NCBI RefSeq assembly: GCF_017742995.1
Contig: NZ_CP072425.1
Location: 1,364,001-1,428,000, forward strand
Direction of reading: 5' to 3'
DNA length: 64,000 bases
Source of the DNA: Pseudoalteromonas viridis
GTDB lineage: Bacteria; Pseudomonadota; Gammaproteobacteria; Enterobacterales; Alteromonadaceae
The notes beneath the pieces were generated by a model, which saw nothing but the letters and a program-made list of their open reading frames with translations, searched no databases and was not told where the DNA came from. Each line of letters begins with the position of its first letter. Positions within the stretch are counted from its first letter, which is position 1. This document shows, piece by piece, positions 16,437 through 23,772 of this stretch. The translations under genes were made by a program, and so were the position numbers.

Positions 16437-18851
16437 GTGGCGTCGATCACCGATTTAGAAAGTACGCTGAGCTGTAAAGATGAGGTCAGCTACGAGCCTG
16501 CTACTAAAGATGTGCGGATAACAGACGCGCTGGCCTCCATACATGACGCTAAGTGTGTGGTGCAGCTGACCACCTTTGATGAGTATGGCCGGGTGTTCCA
16601 GCAGTTTGATGATTACCGGCGCACCCGCGAGCGTGGCCGCTTTGTAGAGGCACGTGGCCAGCGCTTGTATTACCGCGCAGGACAGGTGTATCAGAAGCAG
16701 GAAGCGCGCGAAGGAGACGCCGGACAAATCTACTATGTTGCAGAGTCTGAAGACAGTGCGGGACGCATTACCGGCTATAAAAAAGGCTACTTCAGTATGG
16801 TGGTGGGCTATGACGACCGTGGCAACCTCAATGCGCTGGGCGTCAATGACGCCAGTACTTACAGCTATATTCAGCAGCACAGTTACACCTTTGATGCGCT
16901 GGGGAACCTGACCAGCCGGGCCCTGACTGGTGAAGCAACCCCAACTACTTTTGGGTACGATGTGCTGAACCGGGTTGTCAAAGTAAATGGCGAGGACCGT
17001 TATGGCTATGACGCCAATGGTAATCTCAAGAGCAAAGACGGCTGGACGCAAAAGTATGGCAAGGCAGGTGAACCCTTACATGCCATCTATGAGCGGGTTA
17101 AAGGCGCGCAGACAGAGACCTTCAGATACGATGCCAACGGTAACCAGCTGTCTGCAACGGTGCACCTGAACGGCCGTACCCACACACGCACGCTGGATTA
17201 CAACGCCCGCAATAAGGTCACCCAAATCAGCCAAAATGGCGAGGTGATAAACTTTGCGTATGATGCCAATAACCGCCGTTACAAGCGCACCGAGGGCAGT
17301 AAAACCATTTACTACGTGGGCGCGCTGGAGATAGTGGCCGAGGGCACAGGTGGCGGTGAGTTTGCGAACCAGAAGTACATACGCCGCAGCATTAACGGCG
17401 ACGCGGTGCAAACCTACCACCCCAATGGCCAGGCCAGCCTGCAATGGCTGTTCACCGACCATCAGGGCTCTGTGGTGGCGATCACCGACTACGCCGGTAA
17501 GTTCCTTAAGCGCTTTAAATACGATGTGTTTGGTAAACAAAGCGAGATAGTCAGACCGCCCAGCAGCGACGCCAGCTACACCGACTGGTCCACCGCCACC
17601 CTGGGTATATTCACCCGGGTACCGGCAAACAACCGCAGCTACACCGGCCATGAGCCCATCACGCTCGGCGGCGACAACCGCATCATTCATATGAATGGTC
17701 GAGTGTACGATGCAGATACAGGACGGTTTATGCAGGCGGATCCTTTTGTTCAGGCGCCGAATAATCTGCAGAACTACAATGCGTATTCTTATGTGTTGAA
17801 TAATCCGCTGTCATATACGGATCCGAGTGGGTATATTTTTAAGAAGTTGCTTAAAGGTGCGATGAAAGTGACGGGGACGTGGCAGTTACTCCGTGCTGTT
17901 GGTCAAGTCCCTTGGCTCAACACCATGGTCACCGTTGGTCTCAACTTTATTCCAGGCTGTCAGGGGTGGTGTGCCGCTGCGGTGACGGCGGCATATAGTG
18001 CGGGCTCAACCTTTGCTGTTACAGGAAGTTTAAATAAAGGATTAACCGCTGGTTTGACAGCAGCGGCAATGCCCGGAGGTGGAAGTGCCGGAGCGATACT
18101 TGCAAGTGCTGCGATTGGAGGCGTTTCATCTAAGTTGATGGGCGGTAACTTTGGTCACGGGTTCTTTGCAGCTGGACTGGGTGCTGCTGCTGGAAACATT
18201 GGTGGAGGAATTAGAAACCCGGTCGGAAAAATTGTGATAAGTGCGATTGTGGGTGGAACGGTTTCAAAAGTAACCGGCGGCAAGTTTGCTAATGGTGCGT
18301 TCAGTGCTGCTTTTTCGGCTGCGATGAGGGCGAGCAGGAATTCTGACCCTGGCTTCGATTGGGATGGAGAGTACGAGGTAGGAAGCCCTGAGTGGGATGC
18401 AAGAGAGGCTGCAATGGCAGATCTTGAACAGGAGCAAGCACAAACAGAGATCAATGGTATGTTGGATAATGGTGGTAAGGGGCTATATGCAGACAACGTG
18501 ACGGTTTCACAGTGCCTGGCAACTTGTACCATAGAGTATTTGGGAATAGAAACGCTGGTAGCTGGAAGCGCAATTTATGGTGGGTTACCACTAAAAAACA
18601 AGCGATTTGTAATGAAGGGTTCTTCGCCAAAAACGTCTTACCTATCAGATGCATTAGGAAGAACTTTCCCACAAAAATTACCCAAAAGGGTTTGGGCTCC
18701 TACTATGAATAATGTTTTAGCTACGTCAAATAAATTAGGAAGGGTTGGGGCACGTTGGATTCCTGTGTTGGGAACGGGGCTGTTAGTATATGATGGTTAT
18801 CAAGTTGCACAATGTACAATCTCATGCATGGACAATAATACATATGAGTAA
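16437..18851 (+). CDS. Orphan Rhs core plus unknown C-terminal toxin (module 3)
   Basis: An 804-aa frame. The GTG at 16437 is arbitrary: the frame is open from 16359 and Rhs similarity starts about there, right after a hairpin repeat. About 1.4 kb of core (16389-17770) is nearly identical to 3372-4750 of the first gene. After DPSGY come a Gly/Ala-rich linker and a tip from about 18310. The last 110 residues hold paired Cys (CLATC, CTISC) and hydrophobic stretches (LGIETLVAGSAIYGG, WIPVLGTGLLVYDGY), so a membrane-acting tip is possible; the family is not recognised. No ribosome site or promoter is evident, as expected for a silent donor. Confidence 0.8.
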   Translation: MASITDLESTLSCKDEVSYEPATKDVRITDALASIHDAKCVVQLTTFDEYGRVFQQFDDYRRTRERGRFVEARGQRLYYRAGQVYQKQEAREGDAGQIYYVAESEDSAGRITGYKKGYFSMVVGYDDRGNLNALGVNDASTYSYIQQHSYTFDALGNLTSRALTGEATPTTFGYDVLNRVVKVNGEDRYGYDANGNLKSKDGWTQKYGKAGEPLHAIYERVKGAQTETFRYDANGNQLSATVHLNGRTHTRTLDYNARNKVTQISQNGEVINFAYDANNRRYKRTEGSKTIYYVGALEIVAEGTGGGEFANQKYIRRSINGDAVQTYHPNGQASLQWLFTDHQGSVVAITDYAGKFLKRFKYDVFGKQSEIVRPPSSDASYTDWSTATLGIFTRVPANNRSYTGHEPITLGGDNRIIHMNGRVYDADTGRFMQADPFVQAPNNLQNYNAYSYVLNNPLSYTDPSGYIFKKLLKGAMKVTGTWQLLRAVGQVPWLNTMVTVGLNFIPGCQGWCAAAVTAAYSAGSTFAVTGSLNKGLTAGLTAAAMPGGGSAGAILASAAIGGVSSKLMGGNFGHGFFAAGLGAAAGNIGGGIRNPVGKIVISAIVGGTVSKVTGGKFANGAFSAAFSAAMRASRNSDPGFDWDGEYEVGSPEWDAREAAMADLEQEQAQTEINGMLDNGGKGLYADNVTVSQCLATCTIEYLGIETLVAGSAIYGGLPLKNKRFVMKGSSPKTSYLSDALGRTFPQKLPKRVWAPTMNNVLATSNKLGRVGARWIPVLGTGLLVYDGYQVAQCTISCMDNNTYE

Positions 18852-19155
18852 AGATAAATATGAAAAGCAAGTATTGGATTTTGTGTCACTATCATGCTCA
18901 ATCCCTGTTCAAAAGTTAACAATGTCGAGTACGCTACAAGGGAAATTAGGGCTAGATGGAGATGATGCTGATGAGTTTATGAATAGCTTTTTTGAAGAGT
19001 TTCAAATTGATAGGTCTAGCTTCAACTTTGAAAAATACTTTTCAAATGAATCGAGTATCAACCCTTTTTCCCTTTTCTGGAAAAGTAAAAAAAGAAGCAT
19101 TGAAAAAATCGACTTGTCTATGTTGGCCAACGCTGTAAAGACGAGGAGGTGGTAG
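18844..19155 (+). CDS. DUF1493-like candidate immunity protein for module 3
   Basis: A 103-aa acidic protein whose ATG overlaps the toxin stop by eight bases (ATGAGTAA), so the two are translationally coupled. An in-frame upstream start at 18790 lies inside the toxin gene and is not used here. The motif LGLDGDDADEFMNSFFEEF and the later FNFEKYF match the DUF1493 pattern, an acyl-carrier-like small fold seen near Rhs and type VI loci. The immunity role is inferred from position. Confidence 0.72.
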   Translation: MSKDKYEKQVLDFVSLSCSIPVQKLTMSSTLQGKLGLDGDDADEFMNSFFEEFQIDRSSFNFEKYFSNESSINPFSLFWKSKKRSIEKIDLSMLANAVKTRRW

Positions 19156-19195
19156 GGTGGAAGTGAATCTTAGATGAGAGTCTAACGTGACACCT

Positions 19196-19440
19196 ATTCA
19201 AAATTGGCGCTCAGTGAAGCGCCGGTAGTGTTCAATTTTCTGTGCAATCACGCCAGCGCGGTGTGCAGTGGAAATCAGCGCTGGTATGCACAACAGACCA
19301 GCGGAGGGTGCATTTGCGGCCAGTCCCACCAGCTGGCTGTGCTGCCGAAATTGATGGCTCGCGCTGGCAGCCACTGCATAGTTCTTCTTATTTGGTCTGC
19401 TTATCACGCTGTTTTTATTTGCACTCATGATTGGAGGCGT
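19196..19440. repeat. Rhs-module 3' flank repeat, copy 3
   Basis: Matches 6675-6908. The terminator hairpin here (GGCGCTC/GAAGCGCC, 19206-19223) has one extra A in the stem, and about 12 bases separate it from the T run, so termination is probably weaker. Confidence 0.75.
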
Positions 19441-20402
19441 TGAAGGTACTTGATACTGTGTAGTATTTTTGGCAGCCATCCATTGCTATGATCTTCAGAG
19501 TGACCGTGTTTTAGCCCGGCAATGCCCGCCTTTACCCACCCTTGGTCAGAGTTGCTATATAAATTGCTAAACAACATTTTGTTAAATGGATCATCATTAA
19601 TTAAACCGAGCGATACCATGTCTTGTGCAACATCCCAATAGTATTCGCTCAGTGCTGTCAGGTACCCTGTCGGTACAGGGGTGAAAAAGTGAAAGATCCG
19701 AATATATTCCGATGAATCTAAATCTTTTCTGATGGTAAAACTGTGCAGCCCTTCTTCAATTTGCCTCTTTGTTTTTGAGAAAAACAATTCGTACACACAG
19801 TCATATAACTTTGCCTGAATAAAGCTAAATGGTGTAAATGTCGTTAGTTGCACGAAGTGTTGGTGTGCAAACCTCTCCAGAAGCATTTTGTTGTTCCCTG
19901 GGGCGAGTGACAATAAGAGCAAGCAAGTGAATGCATCTGGCGTTACGAAATTAGCAATGTGCCGCAGTTGGCTTGCGTTTACGTGCTGGGTGCGACAGGG
20001 GTGAGCCAAATCAGTATTTGGTTCAAAGATTTTGCAAGTGACTCGTGAATCCAGAGAGCACAGAAATGAATCTATACTTTTCACGCATTGTACAGGGTTG
20101 TTCAGCAGGCTCCACAGCGGATTGAGCAGGCATCCAGATGACCCCGGAACCAGGTTATCTAGTAACTGGATCTTAGCCATACTACCAACAGGGCTCTCGT
20201 TCCATTTTTTATATAAAAAACTGGCCGAGCAATTTCCCATCTTTCGCTTTTTAATCAAATCGCTTAGTTGGTTCAAACTGTTCAACCCGAGTCGAGTCAA
20301 TATTAATCCGAGCCAGTATCTGGTTGCCAATAGCTTAATTTCTCTTTTAAGGGACCTGAATTGAGTCAAACTCATTCTCTGCTCCAAATTAGGCATGCGC
20401 AT
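19425..20402 (-). CDS. Unknown 325-aa protein, copy 2
   Basis: Clear paralogue of 6890-7867: same length, collinear, with scattered substitutions (for example MRMPNLEQRMSL against MRVPNLEQRIDL). The ATG at 20402 has GGAG upstream. The sequence before it has a stop in frame (AATTAA), which fixes the start for both copies. Preservation of the full frame in both copies suggests function. Unknown family. It is divergent from a truncated HTH gene. Confidence 0.7.
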   Translation of the reverse strand: MRMPNLEQRMSLTQFRSLKREIKLLATRYWLGLILTRLGLNSLNQLSDLIKKRKMGNCSASFLYKKWNESPVGSMAKIQLLDNLVPGSSGCLLNPLWSLLNNPVQCVKSIDSFLCSLDSRVTCKIFEPNTDLAHPCRTQHVNASQLRHIANFVTPDAFTCLLLLSLAPGNNKMLLERFAHQHFVQLTTFTPFSFIQAKLYDCVYELFFSKTKRQIEEGLHSFTIRKDLDSSEYIRIFHFFTPVPTGYLTALSEYYWDVAQDMVSLGLINDDPFNKMLFSNLYSNSDQGWVKAGIAGLKHGHSEDHSNGWLPKILHSIKYLQRLQS

Positions 20403-20594
20403 GAACAACTCCAAGAAAAATTAATTAACGTTTTGATTATTATGATTTTTGACGTTTATTTCGCAGCGAATTCATTCCATAAAGCATAGTACAGAAGACA
20501 GTTTTCGCAGGTGGACATAGGGTCTACACTTTGTTTTAGTCTCTAACCAATTACTACAAGCGATATGACGGCAAACTCAGACGGGAGTAAAGAT

Positions 20595-20765
20595 ATGTAT
20601 ATGTTGGCTGAAGATTTTGAAACACAGCTATTACGGCTTTATGGCTCTCCAGTTCTATCTGGAGAAAATTTGAGTACGGCATTGGGTTACTCGAGCCTTG
20701 ATGCGTTCAGACAGGCAATACACCGAAAAACAGTACCCGTGCCTTTATACACGATTGGAAGTTAG
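20595..20765 (+). pseudogene. Small HTH gene, copy 2, truncated by a hairpin repeat
   Basis: Matches 8059-8298 up to VPVPLYT, then a repeat unit replaces the rest and brings an early stop (TIGS). The RRGRYAYVKDV part is gone and was not found elsewhere in the window. GGGAG precedes the ATG at 20595 as in copy 1. Confidence 0.75.
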
Positions 20766-20837
20766 CATGGACACCCACCCAAAATCGTAGATATACACGA
20801 TTGGAAGTTAGCATGGACACCCACCCAAAATCGTAGA
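20746..20837. repeat. 46-bp tandem duplication at the repeat insertion point
   Basis: Two exact 46-bp units (20746-20791, 20792-20837), each holding the end of the interrupted HTH gene (TATACACGATTGG) plus the left arm of the hairpin repeat. This is a footprint of an insertion or replication slip at this site. Confidence 0.9.
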
Positions 20838-20864
20838 CATTCAGTTCGGATTTTTGGGTGGGTG
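20818..20864. repeat. REP-like hairpin copy C
   Basis: Arms CACCCACCCAAAATC (20818-20832) and GATTTTTGGGTGGGTG (20849-20864) with the shared 16-base loop. An isolated left arm precedes it at 20772. Confidence 0.85.
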
Positions 20865-20897
20865 ATGAGATGGACGCTTCGAAATCGGCGTTAGTGG

Positions 20898-20998
20898 GCC
20901 ACGCTGATATCCAACACCTACAAGCGCGGCAGCTGGGCGCGGTCGTACCTGTACGATGCCCTGGGGCGTCAGGTGGCGTCGATCACCGATTTAGAAAG
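20898..20998 (+). pseudogene. Rhs core fragment attached to hairpin copy C
   Basis: About 100 bp with the same Rhs-derived sequence found behind hairpin B. It reads ATLISNTYK then RGSWARSYLYDALGRQ in one frame, and stops at TTAGAAAG where copy D begins. Confidence 0.8.
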
Positions 20999-21014
20999 GA
21001 GGGAATTACAAGGA

Positions 21015-21061
21015 CACCCACCCAAAATCGTAGACATTCAGTTCGGATTTTTGGGTGGGTG
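21015..21061. repeat. REP-like hairpin copy D
   Basis: Same arms and loop as copy C (21015-21029 and 21046-21061), preceded by GGAATTACAAGG. Confidence 0.85.
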
Positions 21062-21094
21062 ATGAGATGGACGCTTCGAAATCGGCGCTAGTGG

Positions 21095-21413
21095 GCCACG
21101 CTGATATCCAACACCTACAAGTGCGGCAGCTGGGCGCGGTCGTATCTGTACGATGCCCTGGGGCGTCAGGTGGCGTCGGTCACCGATTTAGAAAGTACGC
21201 TGAGCTGTAAAGATCAAGTCAGCTACGAGCCATCCAGCAAAGATGTGCGGATAACAGACGCACTGGCCTCAATCCATGACGCTAAATGTGTGGTGCAGCT
21301 GACCACCTTTGATGAGTATGGCCGGGTGTTCCAGCAGTTTGATGATTACCGGCGCACCCGCGAGCGTGGCCGCTTTGTAGAGGCACGTGGTCAGCGCTTG
21401 TATTACCGCGCAG
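21095..21413 (+). pseudogene. Rhs core fragment attached to hairpin copy D
   Basis: About 320 bp matching the core of the first Rhs gene from about 3372 to 3664, cut at TTACCGCGCAG by the start of copy E. It cannot encode a useful protein. Confidence 0.85.
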
Positions 21414-21428
21414 AAGGAGTTACAAGGA

Positions 21429-21475
21429 CACCCACCCAAAATCGTAGACATTCAGTTCGGATTTTTGGGTGGGTG
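21429..21475. repeat. REP-like hairpin copy E
   Basis: Arms CACCCACCCAAAATC (21429-21443) and GATTTTTGGGTGGGTG (21460-21475). It is the left hairpin of the intact transposase element. Confidence 0.85.
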
Positions 21476-21673
21476 ATGAGATGGACGCTTCGAAATCGGC
21501 GTTAGTGGGCCACGCTGATATCCAACACATACAAGCGCGGCAGCTGGGCGCGGTCGTACCTGTACGATGCTCTGGGGTGAACATAGTTTTGAAAGACATC
21601 CACCCCAAACTGGCGTACAGGAGCTACGCCGTCTACCTTTAGGTAATACTCAATGGATTGAGAATAATGGACT

Positions 21674-22645
21674 ATGCCAACAGCAAGGAAGCGGCAGGTT
21701 AGCCTATCGGATACCAAATACTACCACTGCATATCCCGATGTGTTCGTCGGGCATTTCTATGCGGCCAAGACCGCTTGACGGGTCAATCTTATGAACATC
21801 GTCGAGACTGGGTAGAAGAAAAACTACTGGCCCTTGGAAAGGTATTTTGCATTGAGGTGTGTGGCTATGCGGTGATGAGCAATCATACGCATATCGTGTT
21901 GTATGTCGATGATAAAAAAGCGCAAAGGCTGACTGATAGGGCGATAGTCATTCGCTGGCATAAGCTGTTTAAAGGTAACTGGCTGACGCAAAAATACATC
22001 CATGGTGATGAACTGAGTGAGTCAGAGCGCAGTATGCTTGATGCAGACATCAGTGAATTCAGAATACGCCTTGCGAGTATCAGCTGGTTTATGCGGGTAT
22101 TGAATGAAGACATTGCCCGCCGAGCCAATAAAGAAGATGGTTGCACAGGTCGGTTTTGGGAAGGCAGGTTTAAGTCTCAGGCATTACTGGATGAAGCGGC
22201 ACTGGCAGCGTGCATGGCCTATGTTGACTTGAACCCAATCAGAGCCAAAATGGCAGACACGCCAGAGTTCTCGGATTTTACCAGTATCAAAAAACGCATT
22301 GAGTGTGCACGGCAGGGCAAACAGCCTAAGAGCTTGCGGCGTTTTGCTGGCAATCCAAGAGCAAATATGCCAAGTGGTCTCCCATTTGAGCTGACCTATT
22401 ACATTCAATTGGTGGAACTAACAGGCCGGTGTATGCGTGCAGACAAACGAGGGTATATCAGTGATAGCCAGCCGCTGCTGGCCAGATTGCAAATAGAGCC
22501 AGAAAACTGGCTTAAGCTTACTACTCGATTTACCAAGGTATTCCATGGTGCAGTAGGGCGAAAGCAAGCAATGACGGATTACTGCGAACGCCTGGGTAAA
22601 AAGCGACGAACCAATCTGGATCAGTGTGAGCGGCTATTTGGTTAA
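21674..22645 (+). CDS. REP-associated tyrosine transposase (RAYT, Y1 HUH family)
   Basis: A 323-aa Y1 transposase. The HUH motif is SNHTHIV (H71, H73) and the catalytic Tyr is Y183 in AYVDLNPIRAKM. The C-terminal extension with GRFWEGRFKSQ just before the Tyr helix is typical of RAYTs, as distinct from the shorter IS200 enzymes. Such enzymes cut single-stranded DNA at hairpins and are linked to spread of REP sequences; the hairpin units at 15785, 16282, 20818, 21015 and 21429 are its likely substrates. The frame is intact. The ribosome site is weak. A truncated copy of the gene lies at 16030. Confidence 0.9.
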   Translation: MPTARKRQVSLSDTKYYHCISRCVRRAFLCGQDRLTGQSYEHRRDWVEEKLLALGKVFCIEVCGYAVMSNHTHIVLYVDDKKAQRLTDRAIVIRWHKLFKGNWLTQKYIHGDELSESERSMLDADISEFRIRLASISWFMRVLNEDIARRANKEDGCTGRFWEGRFKSQALLDEAALAACMAYVDLNPIRAKMADTPEFSDFTSIKKRIECARQGKQPKSLRRFAGNPRANMPSGLPFELTYYIQLVELTGRCMRADKRGYISDSQPLLARLQIEPENWLKLTTRFTKVFHGAVGRKQAMTDYCERLGKKRRTNLDQCERLFG

Positions 22646-22677
22646 CATCCTTTATCCTTCAGTGTCATTTAGATTTA

Positions 22678-22695
22678 TCCAAACTGAAGTTTGGA
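22678..22695 (+). terminator. Perfect palindrome after the transposase
   Basis: TCCAAACT, GA, AGTTTGGA, about 30 bases after the stop. No T run follows, so it may be a structural end of the element rather than a terminator. Confidence 0.45.
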
Positions 22696-22913
22696 TGTAC
22701 TCTCATATTGCCTGACCCTTCTTACTTTCCATGATTTCGAGTTTAAACTTCTGAAATGCACAGCTCAAAGCTTATAGTAAGGGCGGGATTAATAGTCTTG
22801 TGTTTCCAATTTAGCACATAGCCCGTAACGGGGAGTAAGTTTTAAAGTGGATGTCCCTGCTGATCGCCACAGGGGGCACTCCATTAATGTGTCCAACTGA
22901 TTAGGGAGGGGTG

Positions 22914-23315
22914 ATGAAGGCTAAAAATGAAGAGCAAAAAATTGCACTTGTTATCAGCAAGGCTGCTGTTTTGTGTGTTTTATATTATGTGGTTTATTTC
23001 TTTTCAGAGGCAATAGTAGGCTATCTTTATGATGATCTGAATTATCCTATTTTCTTTTTAGTGTGTGTTTTAATGCTGTTTTTCTTATATAAAGTCATTG
23101 CTACACCTTTGCTTTTTAAGAAGAGAAATAAAATTTATACACTTACATTGTATTTCTATGGAGGCTTAGGGTGTGCCTTTCTATATGGCTATTATTTGAG
23201 GGAAAACTTGGATGTTTCAACTGAAGTTGGGGTGTTTTTTTACCACGCTACTTATTTGATTTTTACGTTTCTCATCGAAGCAATAGAGAATAGGAAAGAA
23301 ATGGAAAGTTACTAG
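22914..23315 (+). CDS. Small integral membrane protein, unknown
   Basis: 133 aa from the ATG at 22914; GGGAGGGG lies just upstream, and a GTG three bases earlier is less likely. Four hydrophobic segments are visible (about residues 12-35, 43-62, 75-95, 105-125), separated by short charged loops. AT-rich, consistent with transferred DNA at the island edge. No family recognised. It follows the right end of the RAYT element and has no partner gene. Confidence 0.6.
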   Translation: MKAKNEEQKIALVISKAAVLCVLYYVVYFFSEAIVGYLYDDLNYPIFFLVCVLMLFFLYKVIATPLLFKKRNKIYTLTLYFYGGLGCAFLYGYYLRENLDVSTEVGVFFYHATYLIFTFLIEAIENRKEMESY

Positions 23316-23772
23316 GATATTGCTGGAGTGTCCATATATGTTCATGAATTTCTATTAGCTCAATGGTTTAGATAGCACCTCATTTTCTGAGTGATACAGC
23401 TAATTCATGATACACACATGCATCTGCTTGCTGTATAATTCTCCGCCTGTATCCAGAGGTGGAAACACCGCGCTCGGGTTTAGGGGCAACTCGTGTTGCA
23501 GACAGTAGTTCAAGGCACCCTGATTACAAATTAGTACAAGTTAGTACAAGTTAACACTTGTGCATCCAGAAGCGGTTATGGTTATGATAGTACCTAAATT
23601 GCTCAGTAAAAACTGACTGCCCTTAAAAAGCTCGGGAAAAGGTTGATGGTCCCCTGTATTTTAGAGATGCTCGACTTGAGCACTTAGCCCAGGATATTCT
23701 CACCTATAATGCTTTATTAACTTCGCAAGCTATGTTGGCAAAATAAAAAATACCCATAAAGGAGTGAAAACC
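23316..23772. other. Intergenic region with an imperfect tRNA-like structure
   Basis: No ORF. At 23343-23409, CATGAATT and AATTCATG enclose a stretch with a D-arm-like TAGCTCAATGGTTTAGA and a small hairpin CTCA/TGAG, but no T-arm. Near 23527 the decamer TTAGTACAAG is repeated twice. AAAGGAG before 23773 is the ribosome site for the next gene. Confidence 0.4.

Larger units (their letters stand above)
21415..22856 (+). mobile_element. RAYT (IS200/IS605-related) element, probably complete
   Basis: The left end has GGAGTTACAAGGACACCCACCC and hairpin copy E. It then holds an Rhs fragment (21509-21577), a second REP-like motif, and the intact transposase. On the right, a palindrome at 22678-22695 is followed by GTGGATGTCC (22847-22856), the inverted counterpart of GGACACCCAC at the left. 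Element ends are inferred from this pairing. Confidence 0.65.

Noticed and set aside
18790..18843. Earlier start for the DUF1493-like gene
   Set aside because: It lies inside the toxin gene without a ribosome site; the ATGAGTAA overlap gives a better start.
20858..21091. 77-aa ORF over hairpin and Rhs fragments
   Set aside because: Out of frame with the Rhs reading frame and repeated only because the DNA is repeated.
15785..21475. Repeated hairpin units as a CRISPR array
   Set aside because: Copies are irregularly spaced, imperfectly bounded, carry Rhs sequence and lie next to a RAYT gene; no cas genes are present.
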